DNA of 43,513 nt from Lachnospiraceae bacterium (GCA_017427685.1 JAFRSH010000037.1:1-43513), one strand, 5' to 3'. Shown: positions 16,318 through 24,661, counted from the first letter of the stretch. Numbers and translations are program-made. Notes: a model not told the origin generated them from the sequence alone.

Positions 16318-16435
16318 AAATGATAAAGAATAATAAAGAATGATAAAGAATAATAAAAGAAGACTAAAATAATAAAGAATAATAAAGAATAATAAAGAAT
16401 GATAAAAGAGATCAAAAACAATAAAGAATGATAAA
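16318..16435 (+). repeat. Decamer repeat array, helically phased, in the ATPase leader
   Basis: From 16321 to about 16435 the sequence is a succession of about twelve 10-bp units of the form (T/A)(A/G)ATAAAGAA, with two degenerate units at 16361 and 16411. The AAA tracts recur every 10 bp, close to one helical turn. The last unit runs into the ribosome site (ATAAAGGAGG). It contains almost no C and few G and cannot fold strongly as RNA. Confidence 0.85.
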
Positions 16436-16447
16436 GGAGGCCGGCCC

Positions 16448-17491
16448 ATGAATAATCCTTACAATCTCATCTTTGGAAAAGAGCCTTTTCAGGTAATTCC
16501 CCGTAATACGCAAAAAAATGAGATCATAGATGCGTTCCTCTCCGAGCCCTCCGAACAGCAGATTTACATGATTACAGGGATCAGAGGGTGCGGAAAGACT
16601 GTTTTTATGACAGATGTATCTAAAGAGATCGCTAAAGAAAAAGACTGGGTCGTTGTAGAGCTGAATTCGCAACAGGATCTGATGACCGATCTTGCTGCCA
16701 CCCTAGGAAGCGAGAACAATCTGGCCAAGATGTTTAAGAGCGCGAGCATTAACTTGTCGTTGTTTGGTATCGGCCTTGAAGTAAAGGACAGTGTGCCCGT
16801 GTCGAGTATTCAGGTGGCCCTCGAAAAGATGCTGGAAAGTTTGAAGAAGCATAAGAAGAAGGTTTTGATCTGTATTGACGAGGTAACGGTGACTGAGCAC
16901 ATGAAGACATTTGCCGGCGCCTTCCAGATCTTTGTCAGAAAGGACCTTCCGGTTTATCTGCTGATGACCGGGCTGTATGAAAATATAAAATCTCTTCAAA
17001 ATGAGAAGAGCCTTACATTTTTATACCGGGCACCGAAGATTGAGTTAAAGCCTCTGAATGTGGGCAGTATTACGGAAAACTACAAAGAGATTTTTAATCT
17101 CAAAACCGATGAGGCCGGTAAAATGGCGGCGCTGACTAAAGGATATTCTTTTGCTTTCCAGGTGCTGGGTTATTTCACTTTCAGGCAGGGAGGAAACTAT
17201 AAAAAAGCAATTCCTGAATTCAGGCAGTACTTGGAAGATTATGTATATGAAAAGGTTTTCTCCGAAATGTCTCCGGGTGACAGAAAGTTTGTTTATTCAC
17301 TTGCATGCACCGAAAAAGGAAAAGCAAAGGATATAAAAACCAAGGGCTCCTTTTCCGATAGCGAGTACTCAGTTTATCGTGACCGCTTGATAAAGAGGGG
17401 GATCATAAACGGTAGCGAGCATGGCTTTGTCCGGCTCACACTCCCTCTGTTTGATGAGTATGTTATCAGATGTGTGGAAATGGGGCTGTAG
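16448..17491 (+). CDS. STAND/archaeal-type AAA ATPase with C-terminal winged helix
   Basis: The 347-residue protein has Walker A GIRGCGKT (44-51) and Walker B VLICIDE (139-145). The later region LTFLYRAPKIELKPL resembles the sensor part of archaeal-type ATPases. The C-terminal third (about 270-345), with YSVYRDRLIKRGIINGSEHGFVRLTLPLFDEYV, looks like a winged-helix domain. This architecture matches the predicted-ATPase (AAA_16/ATPase_2-like) families common in Clostridia, whose function is unknown; some act in defence or regulation. The ATG at 16448 follows GGAGGCCGGCCC. It is a separate unit behind a terminator, so linkage to the exporter operon is only by position. Confidence 0.88.
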   Translation: MNNPYNLIFGKEPFQVIPRNTQKNEIIDAFLSEPSEQQIYMITGIRGCGKTVFMTDVSKEIAKEKDWVVVELNSQQDLMTDLAATLGSENNLAKMFKSASINLSLFGIGLEVKDSVPVSSIQVALEKMLESLKKHKKKVLICIDEVTVTEHMKTFAGAFQIFVRKDLPVYLLMTGLYENIKSLQNEKSLTFLYRAPKIELKPLNVGSITENYKEIFNLKTDEAGKMAALTKGYSFAFQVLGYFTFRQGGNYKKAIPEFRQYLEDYVYEKVFSEMSPGDRKFVYSLACTEKGKAKDIKTKGSFSDSEYSVYRDRLIKRGIINGSEHGFVRLTLPLFDEYVIRCVEMGL

Positions 17492-17523
17492 GGCGCATGT
17501 ATTAAGATGGTATGAAAGGGGAA

Positions 17524-18033
17524 TCACCCTTCTTTGATGGAATTCCTCAGGTGCTTTAAGGTCAGCGTTGTTATGACTCCGACAAGTGCTCCGGCAACAG
17601 CACCCGAAACGATCAGAACAGGAAGATAATAAAGGATCGGCATTCCGATCATTACGCAGCTTGCGGCGAGCTGTCCGATATTGTGACAGACTCCGCCCAC
17701 TACGCTGACGGCAGTGATCGAGAAGGTGCCGATCTTTTTAAGTACAGTCATAAAGATTAGGGAAACCACCGCCCCCGCAAGACTGAAAAGCATGGCGGAC
17801 AGTCCGTTGAAGGTGAGGCCGGCGAGGATGATCCTTGCTATACTGACGAGCGCGGCACCCGCAGGTCCCTGTGTGTAAAGAACAAGAAGTGTGGGTATAT
17901 TGGCGAGACCAGCCTTGACTCCCGGGATTCCACTGATAGAAGGCAACAAAGACTCAAGGTAGCTGAGTATGAATGCTGCGGCTACCATGATCCCGAGAAG
18001 CGCAAGTGTGGGGGTTTTATCCTTGAGTCTCAT
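17524..18033 (-). CDS. Gx transporter family membrane protein
   Basis: The 169-residue protein has about five hydrophobic segments and the phrases LPSISGIPGVKAGLANI and GGVCHNIGQLAAS that mark the Gx transporter family (also called heptaprenyl diphosphate synthase component I, a name now considered doubtful). Members often sit next to NusG domain II proteins and electron-transport or flavin genes and may be membrane substrate carriers. Here the NusG domain II gene lies just upstream on the same strand. AAGGAAG precedes the ATG. The end meets the convergent ATPase gene 32 bp away, with a small hairpin over the stop codon (AAGGG/CCCTT region, 17513-17534). Confidence 0.88.
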   Translation of the reverse strand: MRLKDKTPTLALLGIMVAAAFILSYLESLLPSISGIPGVKAGLANIPTLLVLYTQGPAGAALVSIARIILAGLTFNGLSAMLFSLAGAVVSLIFMTVLKKIGTFSITAVSVVGGVCHNIGQLAASCVMIGMPILYYLPVLIVSGAVAGALVGVITTLTLKHLRNSIKEG

Positions 18034-18164
18034 TTTGTGTTCTTCCTTACTGCGGGAAACGTTTCCCTGTTTTTGTTATCCTTGTACCGGATGTTTTTTC
18101 GTATCGGTTGTTTTCCTGTCCCGGATACTGGACCGTTTTTTGTGCTTCTTTGTGGATTCTATGC

Positions 18165-18557
18165 TTATCTGGCCACTCCGTCTATTTCCGAGGTTTCCGC
18201 TCCGCGGATCGTTACCGTAATCCTTGCAGGGAGGCAAACGATCGATTCACCGGTTCGGGAGATGGGACTGTGCTTTGCGCAGAGCTTGTCGGGGCAGTCG
18301 GCCTCGGTAACATATGCAGCGCCGTCCGCGACGCAGACCGTGCAGTTGAGACCGGCGAAGCCTTCCACCACGACTTCCGTGTCGGTTCCCAGGGGCAGCG
18401 TCGTTCTCTCCGTTCCGTTAACGCTCACAACCGCAAAGCCCCCCGTCTCTCCCTGTACCCTTCCCCAAAGGAAGAATGAACAAACGAGCACAACGAGAAC
18501 GAGGGCGTATATTATAAGATCTGGTTTCCTGAAGAAATCAAACTTGGGGTTCTTCAT
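18165..18557 (-). CDS. NusG domain II-containing membrane-anchored protein
   Basis: The 130-residue product has one N-terminal membrane helix (LIIYALVLVVLVCSFFLWG) and then a small exported beta domain containing CPDKLCAKHSPISRTGESIVCLPARI. This is the Cys-containing signature of the NusG domain II family (PF07009-like). It is not the transcription factor NusG, which is encoded separately at 21488. Family members usually neighbour Gx transporters, as here. Function is unknown; the paired cysteines suggest a disulfide or redox role. A GGAAGG lies upstream of the ATG, and the gap to the subtilase stop is 52 bp, so the three minus-strand genes probably share one transcript. Confidence 0.9.
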   Translation of the reverse strand: MKNPKFDFFRKPDLIIYALVLVVLVCSFFLWGRVQGETGGFAVVSVNGTERTTLPLGTDTEVVVEGFAGLNCTVCVADGAAYVTEADCPDKLCAKHSPISRTGESIVCLPARITVTIRGAETSEIDGVAR

Positions 18558-18609
18558 AACGAGTTTACCTTCCGGTACGATCCGATTCCGGACCGAATCT
18601 GTTACTGTG

Positions 18610-20802
18610 TCAGCCCACCGAGCTGACTGTCACTTTACATACCGCGGTCACTCCGCTTGACGAAGTCGCGGTGACAGTTGTGCTTCCGAGACCGCGCGCC
18701 GTAACTTTTCCGCTGTTGGTGACTGCGACGACCTTCTCGCTTCCGGACCTGAAGGTCACGGAGTCGGTAGAGAAGACTGGTGAAAGGGTTGCTTCGAGGA
18801 CGAGCGTGTCGCCGACGGACATCTCGATCTCGGTTTCTGAAAGTTCTATACTCTGTGCCGCGCGGACGTAGGTCCTGACGGTTTCGACCGCCTTGTTGCC
18901 GCGGTAGTCTGTTGCCATAATGGTGAAAATACCGGGCGACGAGGATTTGAAGCTCACGATGTTGTCGCTGTCGGGTGTGAGCGCCGTTCCGTCGGAGAGG
19001 AAGTCGGAAACCGTGTGAAGTCCCGGGAGGTACTTGACGCTCTTGAGACCGCTTTGAGTGTCGCTGACCTTTGCCATGACGGTGAACTTGTTCTTCTTAT
19101 TGTTTACTGTGAACGAAATGTTGGTTATGCGGGGAGGAAGCTTGTCATCGATGACAGGTATGGTCATGACGGAAGCGTTGCCCGTGTTGTCATAAGCGTA
19201 GACGGTGTGCTTGCCGCCTTTGTGAAGCACGAGGGTGTTGTCCTCGATGAGCGTGCCTTCCGTTCCGCGGGCGAAGTCGGAAGCGCTGCGCTTGCCGAGC
19301 ATATACCGAAGGGAATTGACGCCCGAACCGTTCTCACCGTCATCGGCTTCAAATCTGAGTACGATGCTCTCACCTTCGAAGGAACGCGTCCACGAGAAGC
19401 TCGGCGCCTCCCTGTCGCGTGCGATCTTGTCAGCCGCTTTCATGCAACGGTCGAGGTTGAGGATCCCTCCGCTCACGCACTTGCCGTCGAGAGATTCGAG
19501 GGGTTTGGTGTTAGAAATGATGATATCCTTCACGCTTGCGGGAACGGATCCGCTCCTCAGTGAGAAAAGGATCGCAGCAACCGCGCTGACCATGGGAGCG
19601 GCCATGGAGGACCCGCTCATGTAGCCGCAGGAGCCGACGATCGTACTGTAGATGTCGGTGCTCGGAGCCGCGAGATCAACGCTTTCCTTGCCGTAACAAG
19701 AGTCCGGGGGAAGGAGGCCGTCGCAGTCCACATATGCTGTGCTGATCACATTCGGAAGGTCGAAGGATGCGGGGTAAAGAGGTGTGATGTCGTTGTCGTT
19801 GCCGTAGTTGCCGGCCGCGCACACGAAGAGCATCGTAGAGCGGCTGATCGCAGCCTCGAGGGCCGAGCTCGCCGTGTAGGAGCCCCAGCTGATGTTGCAG
19901 ACCGATGCGCCGTTGCGCTGTGCGTAGGCAATCGCCTTTATCGCGTCGGAAACGGAGCCCTTACGGTCGGGGCCGCCGTGGATCTTGAGCGCCATGACGC
20001 GCGTGTGGAGATACCTCGCGATACCAGAGATGGCGGTCTGGTTGTTTGCTCGCGCAACGATTATGCCGGCAATGTGCGTTCCGTGATCGTCACGGTCTTC
20101 GGGATCGGCGGAATAACTGCCGTCGTCGTTTTCAATGTAATGGCAGACCGAGGCGTCGTCGTTGAAGAAATCCCAGCCGTAGACGTCGTCCGTAAATCCG
20201 TTGTTGTCGTCGTCGATCCCGTTGTCCGGGATCTCGCCCTCGTTGATCCACATCGCGTCCTTGAGGTCCTCATGGCGGTAGTCGATACCGGTATCGATGA
20301 CAGCCACAGTCACCTCATGGGCACCGCCGATCTCAGACTTGTACTTGTACCAGCCTTCCTCGGCGTCGATGTCGATGTCGGGGGTCGATGTGATCTTATA
20401 GCTCGATCCCGAGGGGTCGGCTTTCGTGTATGTGCCTGTGTTCTCGAGCCACCACTGCGTAGCGGAGTAAGGGTCGTCCGTGAGAGCCATCGTCTCGAGC
20501 CCCGTGTCTTCCTCTACAGCGAGGACGTAAGGGGAGGAGATCAGTCCCGGGCAGGGATCCGTTTCAAAGCTTCCTATAGAGAAGTTGCCGTCGCAGTACT
20601 CGGATCTGAAGCCGTACTTGTCGAGTACAGATTCTTGGATGTCGGAGGATACACCTTCCGCCCAAGTGACGATCATGCGTGGAGACTCTGAGGGAGCGGC
20701 AGCGGGGGAAGGATAAGAAGCACTTATGGGCATAAGCGTTGAAGAAACAACGCACAGCGAGGTGAGAACACCCGAAACGGTCTTAAGCAGACGAGATCTC
20801 AT
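18610..20802 (-). CDS. Secreted subtilisin-like serine protease (S8) with Big_2 domain
   Basis: The 730-residue pre-protein has a signal peptide (about 1-29), a short propeptide-like part, and an S8 catalytic domain with the full triad: Asp170 in AVIDTGIDY, His240 in DDHGTHIAG, Ser399 in SGSSMAAPM, and oxyanion Asn332 in CAAGN. An insertion rich in Asp/Asn (about 190-235, IPDNGIDDDNNGFTDD) looks like a calcium-binding loop. Residues about 460-650 form beta-sandwich modules, and the last 80 residues (starting IELSETEIEMSVGD) are a Big_2 Ig-like domain. It is probably a cell-surface or secreted protease that processes envelope proteins or degrades peptide substrates. AAAGGA lies before the ATG, and a promoter lies at 20876-20904. 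Confidence 0.95.
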   Translation of the reverse strand: MRSRLLKTVSGVLTSLCVVSSTLMPISASYPSPAAAPSESPRMIVTWAEGVSSDIQESVLDKYGFRSEYCDGNFSIGSFETDPCPGLISSPYVLAVEEDTGLETMALTDDPYSATQWWLENTGTYTKADPSGSSYKITSTPDIDIDAEEGWYKYKSEIGGAHEVTVAVIDTGIDYRHEDLKDAMWINEGEIPDNGIDDDNNGFTDDVYGWDFFNDDASVCHYIENDDGSYSADPEDRDDHGTHIAGIIVARANNQTAISGIARYLHTRVMALKIHGGPDRKGSVSDAIKAIAYAQRNGASVCNISWGSYTASSALEAAISRSTMLFVCAAGNYGNDNDITPLYPASFDLPNVISTAYVDCDGLLPPDSCYGKESVDLAAPSTDIYSTIVGSCGYMSGSSMAAPMVSAVAAILFSLRSGSVPASVKDIIISNTKPLESLDGKCVSGGILNLDRCMKAADKIARDREAPSFSWTRSFEGESIVLRFEADDGENGSGVNSLRYMLGKRSASDFARGTEGTLIEDNTLVLHKGGKHTVYAYDNTGNASVMTIPVIDDKLPPRITNISFTVNNKKNKFTVMAKVSDTQSGLKSVKYLPGLHTVSDFLSDGTALTPDSDNIVSFKSSSPGIFTIMATDYRGNKAVETVRTYVRAAQSIELSETEIEMSVGDTLVLEATLSPVFSTDSVTFRSGSEKVVAVTNSGKVTARGLGSTTVTATSSSGVTAVCKVTVSSVG

Positions 20803-20875
20803 GTATGTCAGGTCCTTTCATAATTAAATGAAATGATGTTTGATAGGCTTTCGGATAACGGTGAACCTTATATTC

Positions 20876-20904
20876 ATAATACAACTGTAGAATGCAATAA
20901 GCAA
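20876..20904 (-). promoter_or_regulatory. Promoter of the subtilase operon
   Basis: Read on the minus strand: TTGCTT (20904-20899), 17-bp spacer, TATTAT (20881-20876). It is back to back with the promoter of the ribosomal/secE operon. Confidence 0.65.
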
Positions 20905-20937
20905 GATAAATTGTGTACATACGAGTGAAAAAGACTG

Positions 20938-20967
20938 TTGACAAGAGTATTTATACCATGATATAGT
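20938..20967 (+). promoter_or_regulatory. Promoter of the rpmG-secE-nusG-rplKA operon
   Basis: Perfect TTGACA (20938-20943), an 18-bp spacer, and TATAGT (20962-20967). The leader is about 105 nt and structured. Confidence 0.88.
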
Positions 20968-20973
20968 GTGAAG

Positions 20974-21051
20974 GCTGGTAACGGCGTTTTTTTAGTGCGT
21001 TTTTTTACCGGCACAAAATTCAGGCCACGTGCGAACACCACATCGTACGTG
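20974..21051 (+). promoter_or_regulatory. Structured leader before rpmG
   Basis: GCTGGTAA (20974-20981) pairs with TTACCGGC (21005-21012) around a T-rich loop. CACGTGCGA (21026-21034) pairs with TCGTACGTG (21043-21051). Both contain one G-U pair. It may be an uncharacterised leader of the operon; no family is recognised. Confidence 0.4.
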
Positions 21052-21077
21052 AGATCATTAAAACGGAGGTGGAAGTT

Positions 21078-21227
21078 GTGCGAACAAAGATTACCTTAGC
21101 ATGCACAGAGTGCAAGCAGCGTAACTACAACACGACGAAAGAAAAGAAGAATCATCCGGACAGGATGGAGACCAAGAAGTACTGCAGATTCTGCAAGAAG
21201 CACACCCTGCATAAGGAAACCAAATAA
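21078..21227 (+). CDS. rpmG: 50S ribosomal protein L33
   Basis: A 49-residue protein with a GTG start at 21078, preceded by ACGGAGGTGGAAGTT; no ATG fits. The sequence ([20 protein letters not shown] and later [15 protein letters not shown]) is bacterial L33 with both CxxC pairs, the zinc-binding C+ form. L33 lies near the E site of the large subunit. It is the first gene of the cluster, in the conserved position before secE. The stop codon overlaps the region that supplies the secE ribosome site (TAAGGAGG). Confidence 0.96.
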   Translation: MRTKITLACTECKQRNYNTTKEKKNHPDRMETKKYCRFCKKHTLHKETK

Positions 21228-21237
21228 GGAGGTTTTT

Positions 21238-21453
21238 ATGGCAGAGAACAACAGCGGTGCAAACGTAACCGTAAAAAAGAGCTTTTTCAAGAGCGTGAAA
21301 TCTGAGTTCAAGAAGATCTCCTGGCCCGGAAAGACTACACTGATCAAAGAAACAGTGGCTGTAGTTGTTTATTCGGTAATACTGGGTGGATTTATCGCTC
21401 TTATCGATCTCGCTATCAAGTACGGGATCAATTTGATTGGATTAGGAACCTGA
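21238..21453 (+). CDS. secE: Preprotein translocase subunit SecE
   Basis: The 71-residue single-span protein is SecE: a basic amphipathic region with the conserved EFKKISWPGK followed by one membrane helix (about 42-65). SecE clamps SecY in the SecYEG channel. It lies 10 bp after rpmG and 34 bp before nusG, the canonical order. The start follows AAGGAGGTTTTT. Confidence 0.96.
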   Translation: MAENNSGANVTVKKSFFKSVKSEFKKISWPGKTTLIKETVAVVVYSVILGGFIALIDLAIKYGINLIGLGT

Positions 21454-21487
21454 TCACCGACACCATAATACTATCAATGAGGTAAAC

Positions 21488-22012
21488 ATGGCAGCAGCAG
21501 ATGCTAAATGGTATGTAGTCCACACATATTCGGGCTACGAGAACAAGGTTAAAGCCAATATTGAAAAAGCTATCGAGAACAGAAACATGCAGGACAGGAT
21601 CCTTGAAGTTTCGGTTCCGTTACAGAATGTAGTTGAGTTCAAAGACGGCTCTAAGAAGGAAGTCCAGAAGAAGATGTTCCCCGGCTATGTGCTTATCCGC
21701 ATGGTCATGGACGATGACACCTGGTACGTTGTTCGTAATACCAGAGGTGTTACAGGCTTCGTAGGACCCGGATCCAAGCCCGTTCCGCTCACACAGACTG
21801 ACCTTGACAACATGGCAGTCAGACCCGACGAGATCACAATTGATTTCGAGGTTGGTGACACGGTAACGATCATGAACGGATCATGGGAGAATTCTCAGGC
21901 GATCGTCAAAGAGATCAACACACAGGCGCAGACCGTTAAGGTCGGCATTGACATGTTCGGCAAAGAAACAATTGTCGAGCTCGACTTCACCGATGTGAAG
22001 AGCGAGAACTAA
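21488..22012 (+). CDS. nusG: Transcription termination/antitermination protein NusG
   Basis: The 174-residue protein has the NGN domain ([16 protein letters not shown] at the start, [10 protein letters not shown] in the middle) and a C-terminal KOW domain ([17 protein letters not shown] onward). NusG binds RNA polymerase beside the active cleft and affects pausing, termination and coupling with ribosomes. The position between secE and rplK is the standard one. A modest GAGG ribosome site precedes the ATG. Confidence 0.97.
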   Translation: MAAADAKWYVVHTYSGYENKVKANIEKAIENRNMQDRILEVSVPLQNVVEFKDGSKKEVQKKMFPGYVLIRMVMDDDTWYVVRNTRGVTGFVGPGSKPVPLTQTDLDNMAVRPDEITIDFEVGDTVTIMNGSWENSQAIVKEINTQAQTVKVGIDMFGKETIVELDFTDVKSEN

Positions 22013-22038
22013 TCTATTCCAGAAAAGGGGTAATAATT

Positions 22039-22464
22039 ATGGCTAAGAAAGTTACAGGCTACATTAAGTTACAGATTCCGGCCGGCAAGGCTACTCCGGC
22101 CCCTCCCGTAGGTCCTGCACTTGGTCAGCACGGTGTTAATATCGTACAGTTCACCAAGGAGTTCAACGCAAGGACCGCAGATCAGGGAGATCTCATCATT
22201 CCCGTTGTCATCACGGTATATGCAGACAGAAGCTTCAGCTTCATCACCAAGACTCCTCCTGCAGCAGTGCTTTTAAAGAAGGCATGTAACCTCAAGACAG
22301 CTTCGGGTACACCCAACAAGAACAAGGTTGCTACCATCAAGAAGTCAGAGGTTCAGAAGATTGCCGAGCTCAAGATGCCCGATCTTAACGCAGCAAGCAT
22401 CGAAGCTGCCGTTAGCATGATCTCCGGTACCGCTAGGAGCATGGGAATCGTAGTAGAGGACTGA
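22039..22464 (+). CDS. rplK: 50S ribosomal protein L11
   Basis: The 141-residue protein has the whole L11 pattern: [31 protein letters not shown] near the start (in part) and the RNA-binding C-terminal half ending [12 protein letters not shown]11 sits in the GTPase-associated centre of the large subunit. It lies 26 bp after nusG and 91 bp before rplA, with the L1 regulatory site in that second gap. AAAAGGGG precedes the ATG. Confidence 0.98.
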   Translation: MAKKVTGYIKLQIPAGKATPAPPVGPALGQHGVNIVQFTKEFNARTADQGDLIIPVVITVYADRSFSFITKTPPAAVLLKKACNLKTASGTPNKNKVATIKKSEVQKIAELKMPDLNAASIEAAVSMISGTARSMGIVVED

Positions 22465-22512
22465 GAAGTCCGATCGTCTTCAATAACAACACAAATCACA
22501 AAGAGATAACGA

Positions 22513-22541
22513 GTGGAAGGGTTAATACCCGATAATACCAC
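22513..22541 (+). promoter_or_regulatory. L1-binding mRNA site before rplA
   Basis: GTGG (22513-22516) pairs with CCAC (22538-22541), and inside it GGGT (22519-22522) pairs with ACCC (22527-22530) around a TAAT loop. An asymmetric internal loop is made by AA and GATAATA. This resembles the L1 site of 23S rRNA, where GUGGGAGG faces GAAAUACCAC. Ribosomal protein L1 is known to repress its own mRNA by binding such mimics. The site ends just before the GGGAGG ribosome site of rplA. Confidence 0.8.
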
Positions 22542-22555
22542 CGGGAGGTTAAATA

Positions 22556-23248
22556 ATGAAAAGAGGAAAGAAATACACAGAGGCAGCAAAGCTCATTGAC
22601 AAGACAGCGCTTTACACTGTTGCTGATGCTTGCAGTCTTGTAAAGAAAACCGCTACATCAAAATTCGACGAGACAATCGAGGCTCATTTCAGACTCGGCG
22701 TTGACGGACGTCACGCAGACCAGCAGGTTCGTGGTGCCGTAGTTCTCCCTCACGGAACAGGTAAGACAGTTCGTGTACTTGTTTTCGCTAAGGGCGACAA
22801 GGTTGCAGAGGCTGAGCAGGCAGGCGCTGATTATGTTGGCGGCGATGAGCTCATCCCCAAGATCCAGAATGACGGATGGTTTGAGTTCGATGTTGTTGTT
22901 GCAACACCTGACATGATGGGCGTTGTTGGACGTCTCGGACGTGTACTCGGACCTAAGGGCCTCATGCCCAACCCCAAGGCAGGCACCGTTACCATGGATG
23001 TTGCCAAGGCAGTTAACGATATCAAAGCAGGTAAGATCGAGTATCGTCTCGACAAGACTAACATCATCCACTGCCCCGTAGGAAAGGCTTCCTTCACAGA
23101 GGAGCAGCTCAGCGAGAACCTTGATACACTTATCGGAGCTCTCATCAAGGCTAAGCCCGCGGCAGCAAAGGGCGCTTATATCAGAAGCGCAACCATCGCA
23201 TCGACGATGGGCCCCGGAATCAAGCTCAACACTGCAAGATTCCAGTAA
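22556..23248 (+). CDS. rplA: 50S ribosomal protein L1
   Basis: The 230-residue protein is L1: the start [16 protein letters not shown], the RNA-binding phrase [17 protein letters not shown], and the signature region [20 protein letters not shown]. The length is normal. L1 forms the mobile L1 stalk of the large subunit that acts on E-site tRNA and represses its own mRNA. It is followed by a terminator, so rplA ends this transcript, although in most Bacillota rplJ and rplL would be next. Confidence 0.98.
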   Translation: MKRGKKYTEAAKLIDKTALYTVADACSLVKKTATSKFDETIEAHFRLGVDGRHADQQVRGAVVLPHGTGKTVRVLVFAKGDKVAEAEQAGADYVGGDELIPKIQNDGWFEFDVVVATPDMMGVVGRLGRVLGPKGLMPNPKAGTVTMDVAKAVNDIKAGKIEYRLDKTNIIHCPVGKASFTEEQLSENLDTLIGALIKAKPAAAKGAYIRSATIASTMGPGIKLNTARFQ

Positions 23249-23273
23249 TTCGAAAAGAAGAACATTTAAATGT

Positions 23274-23308
23274 AAAGGGCATGTATCCTGTATGGTACAT
23301 GCCTTTTG
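23274..23308 (+). terminator. Terminator after rplA
   Basis: AAAGGGCATGTA (23274-23285) pairs with TACATGCCTTTT (23296-23307) with one bulge and ends in Ts. It separates rplKA from the transporter gene. Confidence 0.8.
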
Positions 23309-23324
23309 TGTGCGATAAACGAAG

Positions 23325-23432
23325 GCCGTCTGTTGCAAGCTTGTTTGTGAACAGACGGCTGAGTGAACGGACATCGAGCGGACTTGTACGCGAGATGTCC
23401 CGTCGCATCGAGTAGGAGTCAGCCTACTCGAT
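23325..23432 (+). other. Three consecutive hairpins, unassigned
   Basis: GCCGTCTGTT (23325-23334) with AACAGACGGC (23350-23359), GGACATC (23369-23375) with GATGTCC (23394-23400), and ATCGAGTAGG (23407-23416) with CCTACTCGAT (23423-23432). None is followed by a T-run, so they are not terminators. They lie between the rplA terminator and the transporter promoter and belong to no gene I can see. They could be a structured RNA or repetitive intergenic DNA. Confidence 0.55.
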
Positions 23433-23448
23433 TTAAAAGTGGAATATA

Positions 23449-23477
23449 TTTACAAGACACCTTTTCGCGGATATAAT
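23449..23477 (+). promoter_or_regulatory. Promoter of the ion-transporter-like gene
   Basis: TTTACA (23449-23454), 17-bp spacer, TATAAT (23472-23477); the ATG is at 23516. Confidence 0.85.
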
Positions 23478-23515
23478 CAATTGAGTTTATTTATGAAGAA
23501 AAAGAGGCTGAATAT

Positions 23516-24661
23516 ATGACGGGACTTAAGAAATTCCTCAAAAAGGAACCCATGCTGCTTGTTGCGGTGGCAGCGGCGATCGTGTCGCTTTTTATCACGC
23601 CGCCCACGACGGAGCTTTTTACCAAGATCGACTGGCATACCCTCGGCACGCTGTTTATGATGCTCACCGTGCTGGAGGGCTTTAAGCAGGAGAGCCTCTT
23701 TAATCCGATCATCCGCCTGAGCTCACGCTTCGGCGGGATGAGGTCGCTGTCGCTTTTCCTTGTATTCGGAGTGTTCTTCTCGTCCATGTTCGTGACGAAT
23801 GACGTTTCTCTCATAATCTTCGTTCCGCTCACGATCCTGCTCTTCAGAGGCGCGGGTCGGGAAGAGTGCATCCTCCCTGTCATCACATTTGAGAACATCG
23901 CCGCGATCCGCGGCTCGCTTCTCATGCCCTTCGGCAGCCCGCAGAATCTTTTCCTTTACCAGCAGTCCGGGACAAGCGCGCCGAACTTTATGCTGCACAT
24001 GTCACCGCTTTGCGTTGGGTCGGCGGTACTTCTGATCGTGTTCATATGCATTATGTACCGAAAAGAGCACGGCAGGAGGATAGAGATCAACACTGATAAG
24101 ATCACGACCCCGTGGGAGACATCGAGAAGGAATCGCCGCGTGAGCTACCTGGTGCTCTTTGTCATGATCCTTGCCACGATCGTAAGCCGCACGGAATTCT
24201 GGTATGTTGCGGTAGGGATCGTGATAATCGTGGTGCTCCTCGTCAACCGCAGACTTTTCCTGAGCGTTGACTACGTGCTCCTCCTGACGTTCTTCTGCTT
24301 CTTTGTTTTCTCGTCCTCAATCACAGGCAACGAGGCGATCAGCACATTCCTTCACGAGAAGGTAGCAGGAAACGAGTACTGGTGGTCGATCATACTTAGC
24401 CAGTTCATCTCGAACGTCCCCGCCTCGATCGTGCTGTACCCTTTCACAGAGAACTTCACGGGCCTCATCTACGGGCTTGACACCGCGGGGCTCTGCTCGA
24501 TCATCGGATCGCTTGCATCTGTAATTAATTACCGTATTTATATCAGAGAGTATCCCGGCCATGGCAAAGCATTCCTTAAAACCTTTACGTGGATCAGTTG
24601 GGCATTCTTCCTCATCGTGGTCGTTCCGGGGTGGCTGCTCACGGCATGGAAGTTCTTCTGA
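23516..24661 (+). CDS. ArsB/CitM-type (ion transporter superfamily) permease
   Basis: The 381-residue protein has about ten hydrophobic segments and resembles the ion transporter (IT) superfamily that includes CitMHS citrate carriers, ArsB and NhaD. The early FFSSMFVTNDVSLIIFVPL and GSLLMPFGSPQNLFLYQQSG phrases and the later FISNVPASIVLYPF match its two pseudo-symmetric re-entrant loops. The substrate cannot be decided from sequence: a dicarboxylate, arsenite or sodium is possible. It has its own promoter and breaks the usual rplA-rplJ adjacency. No accessory arsenic genes are nearby. AAGAGGCTGAATAT precedes the ATG. Confidence 0.88.
   Translation: MTGLKKFLKKEPMLLVAVAAAIVSLFITPPTTELFTKIDWHTLGTLFMMLTVLEGFKQESLFNPIIRLSSRFGGMRSLSLFLVFGVFFSSMFVTNDVSLIIFVPLTILLFRGAGREECILPVITFENIAAIRGSLLMPFGSPQNLFLYQQSGTSAPNFMLHMSPLCVGSAVLLIVFICIMYRKEHGRRIEINTDKITTPWETSRRNRRVSYLVLFVMILATIVSRTEFWYVAVGIVIIVVLLVNRRLFLSVDYVLLLTFFCFFVFSSSITGNEAISTFLHEKVAGNEYWWSIILSQFISNVPASIVLYPFTENFTGLIYGLDTAGLCSIIGSLASVINYRIYIREYPGHGKAFLKTFTWISWAFFLIVVVPGWLLTAWKFF

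Noticed and set aside
16321..16435. Decamer array considered as a CRISPR array
   Set aside because: Units are 10 bp and contiguous with no spacers, and no cas genes are in the window.
19978..20691. A 237-residue plus-strand frame inside the subtilase
   Set aside because: It is antisense to the catalytic domain, which holds the full Asp/His/Ser triad.
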